Positions 17,801-26,161 of a DNA stretch of 64,000 bases are shown here, in pieces (position 1 is the stretch's first letter; every line of letters starts with the position of its first letter). The stretch spans positions 1 to 64,000 of the forward strand of contig PKTX01000046.1 of assembly GCA_002868945.1 (NCBI GenBank), read 5' to 3'. The DNA comes from Desulfobulbaceae bacterium (lineage in GTDB: Bacteria; Desulfobacterota; Desulfobulbia; Desulfobulbales; SURF-16). A program made the translations under genes and the position numbers. The notes below the pieces were generated by a model. The model made no database searches. It was not told the DNA's origin and saw only the letters and a list, made by a program, of their open reading frames with translations.

Positions 17801-18766
17801 ATGAGAATATTGTCAGGTATCCAACCATCTGGAAAGCTGCATGTCGGAAATTACTTCGGCATGATGCAGCCCATGATTGAAAATATGGATCGGGGCGAGC
17901 TCTATGCCTTTATCGTTAATTTCCATGCCTTGACCTCGGTGCATGATAAAGAGGCCCTGCAGCGTGGCACCATGGAGGCGGCAGCCGACTTTTTGGCCCT
18001 GGGCCTTGATCCGGACCGCTGTGTCTTCTGGGTCCAGTCAGATGTGCCGGAGGTGACCGAACTCATGTGGTACCTCTCGACCCTTACGCCCATGGGGCTT
18101 CTGGAACGGTGCCACTCTTATAAGGATAAGGTGGCCAAGGGGATCGCCCCCTCGCATGGTCTGTTTGCCTATCCGGTGCTGATGGCCGCCGATATCCTGC
18201 TCTTTCAGGCCGATGTCGTACCTGTGGGCAAGGACCAGAAGCAGCACCTTGAGGTGGCCCGCGATATCGCCATCAAGTTCAACAATACCTTTGGTGACAC
18301 CTTTGTGGTGCCGGAGCCCCAGATCTCTGAAACCCTGGCCACGGTACCGGGTACGGATGGTCAGAAGATGTCCAAGTCGTACGGCAATACCATTGGCATC
18401 TTTCTGCCGCAGAAGGAGCTCAAAAAGAGGGTAATGGCCATTGTCACCGACTCGGCACCGGTGGAGGAGGCCAAGGATCCGGATAAGTGCAATCTCTATA
18501 ATATCTTCAAACTCTTTGCCCCGGCTGAACGTCTTGCCGAGGTGCGGGAGCTCTATATCAATGGCGGTGCCGCCTATGGTTACTTAAAGCTGGAGTTGGT
18601 CGATATCCTCTGGGAGTATTTTCGGGAGGCCCGGGCCAGGCGTGAGGCATTGATGGCCGATCCAGGCTACCTGCGGCAGGTATTGGCCCAGGGGGCTGCC
18701 AGGGCCAGGGAAAAGGCGACCACAACCCTTGACCTGGTCCGCGAACGTCTGGGTATCCACTACTAG
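17801..18766 (+). CDS. trpS: Tryptophanyl-tRNA synthetase
   Basis: Class I aminoacyl-tRNA synthetase charging tRNA-Trp. 321 residues, the expected length. The HIGH-like motif is GKLHVGNYFG (residues 11-20) and the KMSKS motif is intact in GQKMSKSYGN. GIQPSG at the start is also family-specific. The ATG at 17801 is chosen because MRILSGIQPSG is the conserved N terminus; the upstream in-frame extension has no homology and abuts the family I repeat. Terminator at 18816-18844. Confidence 0.96.
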   Translation: MRILSGIQPSGKLHVGNYFGMMQPMIENMDRGELYAFIVNFHALTSVHDKEALQRGTMEAAADFLALGLDPDRCVFWVQSDVPEVTELMWYLSTLTPMGLLERCHSYKDKVAKGIAPSHGLFAYPVLMAADILLFQADVVPVGKDQKQHLEVARDIAIKFNNTFGDTFVVPEPQISETLATVPGTDGQKMSKSYGNTIGIFLPQKELKKRVMAIVTDSAPVEEAKDPDKCNLYNIFKLFAPAERLAEVRELYINGGAAYGYLKLELVDILWEYFREARARREALMADPGYLRQVLAQGAARAREKATTTLDLVRERLGIHY

Positions 18767-18815
18767 GGGGCCGCTGAAAAGAGAGCCGGGCACGAAGGTG
18801 TTGGGTATGGTTTGA

Positions 18816-18844
18816 GAAGCCGCTTCCGAGAGGGAGCGGCTTTT
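18816..18844 (+). terminator. trpS terminator
   Basis: AGCCGCTTCC-GAGA-GGGAGCGGCT followed by T residues. Confidence 0.88.
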
Positions 18845-19045
18845 TTGTGTCATTTTATTGACGATTGACGGGGCCCGGCCCGGCCCCTTCGGCAAAAAAT
18901 GCCCAGCGTCTAATGGCATAATGTGGCGGCGGCATGGCTTTTTTCCTGAGAAATCTTACGGTGTCTCAATTATTATTCAAAAAAAACAAAAGGTTGGGGA
19001 GGTTTTTAGAAAAATTTGGGGGCGCCGGCCGGCCTGCATTTGTTT

Positions 19046-19063
19046 TTGGCATGGAAATGGCAA
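19046..19063 (+). promoter_or_regulatory. Candidate sigma-54 promoter of the GGDEF gene
   Basis: TTGGCATGGAAATGGCAA has the GG and GC dinucleotides 10 bases apart, as needed for -24/-12. It lies ~50 bases before the ATG. The -12 element (TGGC instead of TTGC) is imperfect and no activator site was identified. Confidence 0.4.
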
Positions 19064-19111
19064 TAAATACTAATTGTCAATTTTCAAAAACAAAAATGCC
19101 GGGAACAAAAA

Positions 19112-20146
19112 ATGTCCATGGATGAACAGGCCCTTTACAAAGAAGATAGCGATTCTCACCTCGTTAAGCCGGAACTTGATGAGGTGTTGACTGAACTGCA
19201 ACAGCTTCGCGAAAAGACCGCCCGTCTGGCCCTCTTGAATGATCTGCATGCCCGCCTGGCTAATGCCGTTGATCTGCCCAGCATGATTGATGCCTTTTCT
19301 GTCTGGTTGATGCCGCTGGTGCCCCATGAGTTGATGGCCTTTGACGGCGCGAGCAGCAGGCACCAACATTTCTGCTGTTCCTGCCATGGCCCGGAGCGCC
19401 AGCATATCGTCACCCTGGCCGAGCGCCTTTTTGCCGATGCCCGTCAGGTGGCACTCCTCAAGAAGTGGAAGGAAGAGGAGTTTTATGTGCACAATTGGCC
19501 GCTTAATTTTGCGGGATGCAACGGTATAATGCTGATCCTGCGGCAGGAGCGAAGTTTGACTGCGGCCGAGGAAGATGTGGTGAATGAGGCCCTGACGGTT
19601 CTCTGTGAGCCGCTGCAGCGCGCCATGGCCTATGAGGATGTCTTCAGGCAGGCCAAGTGTGATTCCCTGACCGGTCTGGCCAACCGTCGTATCTTTGACG
19701 AACGTATCGATCCCCTTATTGATAATGCCCAACGTCACGGTCACCCCTTGAGCATGGTGAGTATGGATCTTGACCATTTTAAGCAGGTAAACGATGAGCT
19801 GGGCCATGCCGCCGGTGATAACGTTCTCAAGCAGGTCGCCGCCACCCTTACCGCCATGATCCGTTCAAGCGACATCCTGGTTCGCATGGGCGGCGATGAA
19901 TTTCTTCTGCTGTTGCCTGATACCGATCTTTGTTCGGCCCGCATCCTTGCCGAGCGGCTCTGTCGTGCCGTGGATGATCTTGATATCTATTCCGCCGCTG
20001 ACCGGAAACTGGGGGTCAGTATCGGGCTGAGCCAGTGGCAGCCGGGTATGACCAAAGAGATGTGGTTGCAAAGGGTGGATGAACTCCTCTATGAGGCCAA
20101 GGGGAAGGGCCGCAACCAGGTTTATGCAGAGGGGGATAAAAACTGA
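19112..20146 (+). CDS. Diguanylate cyclase (GGDEF domain)
   Basis: Makes cyclic di-GMP from GTP. The 344-residue protein has an N-terminal ~170-residue region with GAF-like pattern and several cysteines/histidines (HFCCSCHGPERQH), then a complete GGDEF domain: DSLTGLANRRIFDE, MDLDHFKQVND, and the active-site loop MGGDEFLLLLP. The RxxD inhibitory I-site is present (RSSD, five residues before GGDEF), so product feedback is expected. There is no membrane segment. A sigma-54-like promoter lies just upstream. The CSCH stretch in the sensor part might bind metal or heme, but it is not a CxxCH. Confidence 0.9.
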   Translation: MSMDEQALYKEDSDSHLVKPELDEVLTELQQLREKTARLALLNDLHARLANAVDLPSMIDAFSVWLMPLVPHELMAFDGASSRHQHFCCSCHGPERQHIVTLAERLFADARQVALLKKWKEEEFYVHNWPLNFAGCNGIMLILRQERSLTAAEEDVVNEALTVLCEPLQRAMAYEDVFRQAKCDSLTGLANRRIFDERIDPLIDNAQRHGHPLSMVSMDLDHFKQVNDELGHAAGDNVLKQVAATLTAMIRSSDILVRMGGDEFLLLLPDTDLCSARILAERLCRAVDDLDIYSAADRKLGVSIGLSQWQPGMTKEMWLQRVDELLYEAKGKGRNQVYAEGDKN

Positions 20147-20175
20147 AAAAAGGCTGGATTTTCAGGGCGATTTCA

Positions 20176-20210
20176 GGGGAAGATGATGGAAGTCATCTTC
20201 CCCTTTTTTT
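20176..20210 (+). terminator. Terminator between GGDEF gene and serA
   Basis: GGGGAAGATGA-TGGAAG-TCATCTTCCCC followed by seven T residues, ending 16 bases before the serA start codon. Confidence 0.88.
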
Positions 20211-20225
20211 ATGGAGAGGCAGCCT

Positions 20226-21395
20226 ATGCGCATCAAGATTATTGATAAAATATCGCCGGAAGGACTGCGGTTGTTGCCGGAGTCCTATACCTGCGGACCT
20301 GAGGTGGATGATCCGCACGGCATCGTGGTCCGCAGCTCCCAGATCAATGTCGAGGAGTATCCTTCCCTGTTGGCCGTGGCTAGGGCCGGGGCCGGTGTCA
20401 ATAATATTACGGTGGACACGGCCACTGCTCGCGGTATCTGCGTCTTTAATGCACCGGGCGCCAATGCGAATGCCGTGGCTGAACTGGTCATGAGCATGGC
20501 CGGGATCGGCGCTCGTAATATTTATCAGGCCATCGACTTTTGCCAGGGCCTTGCCGGCAAAGGGGCTGAGGAGATCCAGGCACGGGTGGAAGGAGGCAAG
20601 AGCGCCTTTCGCGGCATGGAGTTGGCCGGCAAGACCCTGGGAGTCTTGGGGCTCGGTCAGATTGGTGTGTTGGTGGCCAACAAAGGGGTCAGGCAGCAGA
20701 TGCGGACCATTGCCTATGATCCGGCTCCGGCCCTGGAAAATATCCATCGGCTGTCGCCGCAGGTCACCTTGGCGCGCTCTTTGGCTACCTTGCTTGCCGT
20801 CGCCAATGTCTTGACGGTGCATGTGCCTTTAAACGGCAAGACCGAGGGGTTGGTCAATAAAGAGCTTCTTGATCAACTGCCGCATGGCGCCATGTTGATT
20901 AATTATTCCCGCGGACCGGTGGTGGTTGAAGGAGATGTCCTGGCGGCCTTGCGCTCCGGGAGATTGTCCCTCTATATCACGGACTTCCCCTCTGTCGAGA
21001 CCATCGCTCATCCCCAGATCCTCACCACCCCGCACCTGGGCGCCTCCACTGAGGAGTCGGAGGAACAGTGCGCCACCATGGCGGTGGGGGAACTTGTCGA
21101 CTATCTGCAGTTCGGTGCCGTGGTGCGAAGTGTCAATTTCCCGACTGCCGAGTCTATTGCCGGTGGCCAGGTAGCAACCCGGCTGATTATGATTAATCGC
21201 GACCGACCCGGTATGATCGGTTTTGCCTCCCAGACCCTGGGTGATGCCGGCATCAATATCTCCAGCTACCTGAATGAGAGTAATGGTGTTATCGGCTATA
21301 ATATCATTGACTTGGAGTCTGCTGTGCCGCCAGAGGTTCTGAGTCGGATTCGCGAGCATGCCGATGTCATTCGGGTGCGCACCATTTCCTTTTAA
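20226..21395 (+). CDS. serA: D-3-phosphoglycerate dehydrogenase
   Basis: First step of serine synthesis, oxidising 3-phosphoglycerate to 3-phosphohydroxypyruvate. 389 residues, the short SerA type with a C-terminal ACT domain (RLIMINRDRPGMIGFASQT onward), which usually mediates serine feedback. The Rossmann motif is LGVLGLGQIGVLVAN; catalytic residues are expected in INYSRGPVVVEGD (Arg), the following Glu, and TPHLGASTEES (His). Start at ATG 20226 after GGAGAGGCAGCCT. A sugar- or hydroxy-acid dehydrogenase of the same family is the only alternative; the ACT domain favours SerA. Confidence 0.9.
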   Translation: MRIKIIDKISPEGLRLLPESYTCGPEVDDPHGIVVRSSQINVEEYPSLLAVARAGAGVNNITVDTATARGICVFNAPGANANAVAELVMSMAGIGARNIYQAIDFCQGLAGKGAEEIQARVEGGKSAFRGMELAGKTLGVLGLGQIGVLVANKGVRQQMRTIAYDPAPALENIHRLSPQVTLARSLATLLAVANVLTVHVPLNGKTEGLVNKELLDQLPHGAMLINYSRGPVVVEGDVLAALRSGRLSLYITDFPSVETIAHPQILTTPHLGASTEESEEQCATMAVGELVDYLQFGAVVRSVNFPTAESIAGGQVATRLIMINRDRPGMIGFASQTLGDAGINISSYLNESNGVIGYNIIDLESAVPPEVLSRIREHADVIRVRTISF

Positions 21396-21569
21396 GACCG
21401 CCATGTTCTTTGTCGGCACGAATAAAGTCAATATCTTGACAAGATCTGCCGCCATTCTTACCTGTCTTGTTATTCTCCCTTCTTCAGATGGTTAGATAAC
21501 CATGGAGAGTGGGGAAATGCCCGAATATGTTTATTACTTTCTTAACGATACATGGTCTTGGAGGTCTGC

Positions 21570-24161
21570 ATGAATCTTGACAAATTTACACTCAAATCCC
21601 AGGAGGCCCTGCAGGGCGCCAGCCAGCTTGCCGGGAACCTCGGACATCAGGAAATTGTGCCTGAGCATGTCTTTAAGGTCATTCTCGAGCAGAAGGACGG
21701 CCTGCTCCGGTCGGTGATTCAGAAGATAGGTTGTGAGCTTGCCGTTGTCATGGCCGGCACCGAGGAGCTTTTGCAGAAGATTCCCAAGGTGAGCGGTTCC
21801 GGCTTTGGTCAGGTCTATGGTTCGCAGCGCCTCAGCAAGGTCCTGGACCAGGCCCTGAAAGAGGCGGTGGCCATGCATGACGAGTATGTCAGCCTGGAAC
21901 ATCTGGTGCTGGCCATGCTGGCCGAAAGCGGCTCTGGTCTGGCCAGGATGTGTGCCGGCCACGGTATTACCCGTGACGCCTTTTTTAAGGCCCTGGTGGA
22001 GATTCGTGGCAGTCATCGCGTTACCGATCAGAACCCGGAGGAGAAGTATCAGGCCCTGGAGAAATATGCCGCCAATCTCACTGATCTGGCCCGCCGCGGT
22101 AAGCTTGATCCGGTTATCGGGCGCGACGACGAGGTGCGCCGCGTCGTCCAGGTTCTGAGCCGGCGCACCAAGAACAACCCCGTCTTAATCGGGGAGCCCG
22201 GTGTCGGTAAGACCGCCATTGTCGAGGGCTTGGCCCAGCGTATTGTCATGGGCGATGTGCCTGATACCCTGCGGAACAAGGAGGTGGTGGCCCTGGACAT
22301 GGGCGCCTTGATTGCCGGCGCCAAATATCGCGGCGAGTTTGAGGATCGTCTCAAGGCGGTGCTCAAGGAGGTTAAGGAACGCCAGGGAGACATTGTCCTG
22401 TTTATTGATGAAATCCACACCCTGGTTGGCGCCGGTGGTGCGGAGGGGGCCATGGATGCCTCCAATATGCTTAAACCCGCCCTGGCCCGTGGTGAGCTGC
22501 ATTGTGTGGGTGCCACAACCCTGAACGAGTATCGCACCATTGAAAAGGACTCTGCCCTGGAACGCCGTTTCCAGAAGGTTCTGGTCCTGGAGCCGTCGAT
22601 TGAGGATTCCATTGCCATCCTGCGCGGCATCAAGGAAAAGTATGAGGTGCATCACGGCGTGCGGATCCAGGATGGCGCCACCGTGGCGGCGGTGACCCTG
22701 TCCAAGCGCTACATCACCGATCGTTTCCTACCGGACAAGGCCATTGATCTCATTGATGAGGCGGCCTCGCGGATCCGCATCGAGATTGATTCCATGCCCA
22801 CGGAGATCGATGAGGTGGAGCGACGCCGCATTAAGCTGGAGATCGAGCGCGAGGCCCTGAAAAAGGAGAAGGACGAGGCCTCCAAGCAGCGTCTGCAAAG
22901 ACTGGAGGAGGAGTTGGCCAACCTCAACGAGCAGCTCAACTCCATGAAGGGGCACTGGCAGCTGGAGCGCGACATTATCCAGAATATTCGCAAGATTAAG
23001 AGTGATATCGACGAGGCCAAGGTGGAGGAACAGCAGGCCGAACGCGTTGGCGATTTAAGCAAGGTGGCGGAGATTCGCCATGGCCGCCTGGTGGAGCTGG
23101 CTCGCAAGCTGGAGGAGGAGAATGCGCGTCTGCAGGAGATTCAGGCTGATCGCAAGATGCTCAAGGAGGAAGTCTCGGAGGAGGATATTGCCGCAGTGGT
23201 GGCCCGCTGGACCGGTATTCCCATGGACAAGCTCCTGGAGGGTGAGAAGGAACGGCTGGTGGGGGCCGAGGACCAGCTCGGCCAAAGGGTGATCGGCCAG
23301 GAGAAGGCCATCGCAGCGGTGGCCAATGCCGTGCGCCGGGCCCGGGCCGGATTGCAGGACCCCAATCGCCCCTTGGGCTCCTTCATCTTCCTTGGTCCCA
23401 CCGGTGTCGGCAAAACAGAGTTGGCGCGTGCCCTGGCTGAATTTCTCTTTGACAGCGAGCAGGCCATGATCCGGCTCGATATGTCGGAATTCATGGAAAA
23501 GCACTCGGTGGCCCGTTTGATCGGTGCCCCGCCAGGTTATGTCGGTTATGAGGAGGGGGGATATCTCACCGAGGCGGTCCGCCGCCGCCCCTATTCCGTC
23601 ATCCTTTTTGATGAGATTGAGAAGGCCCATCCCGACGTCTTTAACGTCTTGCTGCAGATTCTTGATGATGGCCGCATGACCGATGGTCAGGGCCGTACCG
23701 TGGATTTCAAGAATTGTATCCTGATCATGACCTCCAACCTGGGCAGTCAGATCATCATGGAGCACGGCACCGCTGATGAGGCACGCATGGAAAAGGAGCT
23801 TGACGATATCCTCAAGCACAGCTTTAAACCGGAGTTCTTAAACAGGGTGGATGATACCATTACCTTCCATGCCCTGCGTCGTGATGAGCTCACCAAGATT
23901 GTTGATATCCAGCTTGGTTACCTGGAGACGCGGATGGCTGAGCAGGGCTATGGTCTGAAGTTGACGGATGCGGCCAGACAATTTATTGTCGATGTCGGAT
24001 ATGATCCGGTCTTTGGTGCTCGCCCCCTGAAAAGGGCCATCCAGCGCCATATTCAGGACCAGTTGGCCCTGGAGATCCTGGCCGGACGTTTTGTCGGACA
24101 TGACACCATTGTCGTGGATCATCGACCAGGGGCGGATTCCCTGGATTTTGCCGTGGAATAA
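21570..24161 (+). CDS. clpB: ClpB protein disaggregase
   Basis: Hsp100 disaggregase working with DnaK/GrpE. 863 residues with all parts: the Clp N-terminal double repeat (1-145), AAA-1 with Walker A GEPGVGKT and [13 protein letters not shown], the coiled-coil M domain (about 405-525, marking ClpB rather than ClpA/C), and AAA-2 with [23 protein letters not shown] and the C-terminal [13 protein letters not shown] 21570 follows GGAGGTCTGC. A TTGACA at 21436 has only a poor -10 (TACCTG) 17 bases on, so the promoter is uncertain. Confidence 0.97.
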   Translation: MNLDKFTLKSQEALQGASQLAGNLGHQEIVPEHVFKVILEQKDGLLRSVIQKIGCELAVVMAGTEELLQKIPKVSGSGFGQVYGSQRLSKVLDQALKEAVAMHDEYVSLEHLVLAMLAESGSGLARMCAGHGITRDAFFKALVEIRGSHRVTDQNPEEKYQALEKYAANLTDLARRGKLDPVIGRDDEVRRVVQVLSRRTKNNPVLIGEPGVGKTAIVEGLAQRIVMGDVPDTLRNKEVVALDMGALIAGAKYRGEFEDRLKAVLKEVKERQGDIVLFIDEIHTLVGAGGAEGAMDASNMLKPALARGELHCVGATTLNEYRTIEKDSALERRFQKVLVLEPSIEDSIAILRGIKEKYEVHHGVRIQDGATVAAVTLSKRYITDRFLPDKAIDLIDEAASRIRIEIDSMPTEIDEVERRRIKLEIEREALKKEKDEASKQRLQRLEEELANLNEQLNSMKGHWQLERDIIQNIRKIKSDIDEAKVEEQQAERVGDLSKVAEIRHGRLVELARKLEEENARLQEIQADRKMLKEEVSEEDIAAVVARWTGIPMDKLLEGEKERLVGAEDQLGQRVIGQEKAIAAVANAVRRARAGLQDPNRPLGSFIFLGPTGVGKTELARALAEFLFDSEQAMIRLDMSEFMEKHSVARLIGAPPGYVGYEEGGYLTEAVRRRPYSVILFDEIEKAHPDVFNVLLQILDDGRMTDGQGRTVDFKNCILIMTSNLGSQIIMEHGTADEARMEKELDDILKHSFKPEFLNRVDDTITFHALRRDELTKIVDIQLGYLETRMAEQGYGLKLTDAARQFIVDVGYDPVFGARPLKRAIQRHIQDQLALEILAGRFVGHDTIVVDHRPGADSLDFAVE

Positions 24162-24167
24162 CAAACT

Positions 24168-24719
24168 ATGGGGTATTTGTCGCTCCGGGATGAAGAGATG
24201 GAACCTGCTGCGGAATCGCTGAAGGAGGATATCGTCGCCCAGGTGGTTGCCCGGGTGGCTGATTGTTATGACAAGCATGATCTGTGCTGTTCAGAATCTA
24301 TTTGCTATGTGCTGAGTCAGGCCTTTGCCGGTGGGCTCAGTGGCCGTGATGCAGTGCGGCTGGGCGCCGGCTATTGTCACGGCATGGGGGGCGCCGGCTG
24401 CAGTTGCGGCGCCCTGACCGGGGCAGTGGCCATGTTGGCCTTTTACCTTTCGCCCCATTCTCCGGAAGGCCTCCGGAAAAAGCCCTTTCGTCGGGAGATC
24501 AGGGCGATGCATGATCAGTTCCGGCAGCGCTTTCACTCCACCTGTTGCCGCGTTTTGTCAAAAAAGGGGGAGGCGGGCCGCCGGCGCTTCAACTGTCAGG
24601 AGTTGACCGAGGCCGGCGCCGAGATGGCCGCCCATGTTCTGCTTACCGTCAGGCCGCACCTCATGGAGGCGGTTGATCGGCAATTCCTGCAGGATCGGAC
24701 CTGCTCACTGACCGGCTGA
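24168..24719 (+). CDS. C-GCAxxG-C-C family protein (putative redox protein)
   Basis: Small cysteine-rich protein of the family named for its spaced Cys motif: DLCCSESICY (about residues 39-48), GMGGAGCSCGALTGAV (about 73-88), STCCRVL and FNCQEL. The family is widespread in anaerobes and is suspected to be redox-active; its role is unproven. It starts six bases after the clpB stop. The ATG at 24168 has no obvious ribosome site; an in-frame ATG at 24198 is the alternative and would lose ten residues outside the conserved part. Confidence 0.72.
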   Translation: MGYLSLRDEEMEPAAESLKEDIVAQVVARVADCYDKHDLCCSESICYVLSQAFAGGLSGRDAVRLGAGYCHGMGGAGCSCGALTGAVAMLAFYLSPHSPEGLRKKPFRREIRAMHDQFRQRFHSTCCRVLSKKGEAGRRRFNCQELTEAGAEMAAHVLLTVRPHLMEAVDRQFLQDRTCSLTG

Positions 24720-24748
24720 CCGGCATTTCTCTATTTGAGAAATATGAA

Positions 24749-25399
24749 TCAGTGGTCTTGAACGCTCTCCCTGTCTTCCCCCTCGTCAACCTTGCGCATG
24801 CCCTCCATGAGGATCATCATGAAGTTGCCCAGCTGATCACGATGACGTTCCTCCTCCGCCAGGCCTGCCTCAAAATGAAAAGAGCCTTCTTTCTCGGCCA
24901 GCATGGCAAAGATGGCGGCCAGACCTGTCTCCTGCAGATAGGTGGCCCGGATAAATTCCCCGTCGCGGAAAAGGGCAGAGCCCGGGCCGCCGGGGAAGTC
25001 AAAACGGATAATGCCGGTTTTTTCGCTTAAATTGAGGGCCTGAAAGATTTCGGTGGTGGAAAAGGTGTTGAGGTTGCCATGGATGCCGCTGGTTGTTGCG
25101 CAGCCCTCGGCCTCGGTGGCGCCCTCTTTGTCGGGCATGGCCTGCTCATCGGTGAGTTTGAACTTGATAAGGCCGGTGCAGCCGCCGCAACCATAGAGGA
25201 GGGACGGGTCCGGCTGTTCCTTACCCAGGAGCTTGAAAAGGAGCTGGGTCAGTTCCCGGATAAGGATGAAGCAGGCCGGTTTGCACTCGGGAAAGGCAAC
25301 GGCATTGTCCCGGAGTACGATCTGGTCGCCTTTTTTGTAGAGGGGGCAGTTGAGTTCATCGACGATCTTAAAGACTGCGGTATAGGGTTGCATGGGCAT
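24749..25399 (-). CDS. DUF4388 (PATAN-like) domain protein
   Basis: 216-residue cytoplasmic protein. The first ~85 residues (VFKIVDELNCPLYKKGDQIV, FPECKPACFILIRELTQLL, GCGGCTGLIKF) form a small cysteine-containing domain that recalls the TIGR04076 pattern. From about residue 100, GNLNTFSTTEIFQALNLSEK, TGIIRFDF, ALFRDGEFIRATY and EGSFHFEAG match the DUF4388 signature common in delta-proteobacterial signalling proteins near GTPases and chemotaxis proteins. The function is unknown. The gene is convergent with the preceding one. Its 5' side is filled with repeat elements, so its promoter may come from one of them. Confidence 0.68.
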   Translation of the reverse strand: MPMQPYTAVFKIVDELNCPLYKKGDQIVLRDNAVAFPECKPACFILIRELTQLLFKLLGKEQPDPSLLYGCGGCTGLIKFKLTDEQAMPDKEGATEAEGCATTSGIHGNLNTFSTTEIFQALNLSEKTGIIRFDFPGGPGSALFRDGEFIRATYLQETGLAAIFAMLAEKEGSFHFEAGLAEEERHRDQLGNFMMILMEGMRKVDEGEDRESVQDH

Positions 25400-25512
25400 A
25401 CTCGCTGAGTTCGCTCAGCCTGAGCCGCTCTGTCTGAGGGCTCAGCTGGCCGGGATGTGGAAAAAAGATTCCTTTTTTATAGAGGTTGTTTATACTCTAA
25501 GCGTGTCATCTG

Positions 25513-25804
25513 GTGCCTGTCCGGAAAGGGCTTTTCAACCGATCTCTCGGAGTCTCACGAGCTCGCTTACCTTGGCATGCTCAAGGCACACTGCTCGGCA
25601 GATGTCTGTACCCCAAGGGCACTTCTTTCACAGTCCGTTGAAAAACGTAACGAGCCCAGCTGAGCCGAATTTTGACGACGCATCAGCAAGTTCAGTATTT
25701 TTTCAGCGGGCTGTTCAGGGCGTGCTTATTTTTTCGCACTCCTTGATTTCGAACAGCTAAGTGAGCCGGCGAGACTCCAAAATGACCTGCGTCTGGATAG
25801 ACGG
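25513..25804. repeat. Family I element with a nested repeat inside
   Basis: Left GTGCCTGTCCGGAAAGGG; right end is a decayed GTCTGGATAGACG. The interior carries the usual CGGAGTCTCACGAGCTCGC / CTAAGTGAGCCGGCGAGA inverted pair, CACCCCAAGGGCAC-type segment and CGCACTCCTTGATTTCGAAC. An additional ~83-bp repeat (25631-25713) interrupts it. Confidence 0.7.
25631..25713. repeat. Family III repeat nested in the family I element
   Basis: The ends CAGTCCGTTGAAAAAC and TTTTTTCAGCGGGCTG are inverted with 13 of 16 matches. The middle shares a 25-bp core with 11443-11467. It splits the family I sequence, so it inserted later. Confidence 0.6.
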
Positions 25805-25901
25805 CATCAAGGTAAAAAAATCTAAATAGTTGCGTTGTCTTCGCTCTCTTGAGTATGCAGACAACTGGAAGGGTGCCCCTGCATGCCGTTTCATACTAAA
25901 G

Positions 25902-26039
25902 GGTATCTTTCATCGTGAGTTTGTTTGAGTTTGCAAAGCATAGAAAATAAAAACCGTAGCATATCGGGCAGATGTGAGCATTTTTATTTTCCTTGTCACG
26001 AAAAAAAAACGGTCAAAAGAGCAGTTCTCCAAGATGGCC
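25902..26039. repeat. Family II element, degenerate copy
   Basis: Left GGTATCTTTCATC; right TTCTCCAAGATGGCC, whose complement GGCCATCTTGGAGAA matches the family II end. AAAATAAAAACC (25946-25957) and TTTTTATTTTCC give the internal AT stem typical of this family. Confidence 0.55.
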
Positions 26040-26064
26040 TAAAAATATAAACTGCACCTGCCTG

Positions 26065-26114
26065 GTGTCTGTCCGGCAAGAGATTGGGCGAAAGGGCCAT
26101 TTCCGGACAACCAC
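26065..26114. repeat. Minimal family I element (50 bp)
   Basis: GTGTCTGTCCGGCAA and TTTCCGGACAACCAC are inverted ends with only 20 bases between. It lies 48 bases before the E2-like gene. Confidence 0.55.
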
Positions 26115-26161
26115 TTTTAACGGGCTGCTAACCGTACACCCACCACACAAGTTTAGCAATC

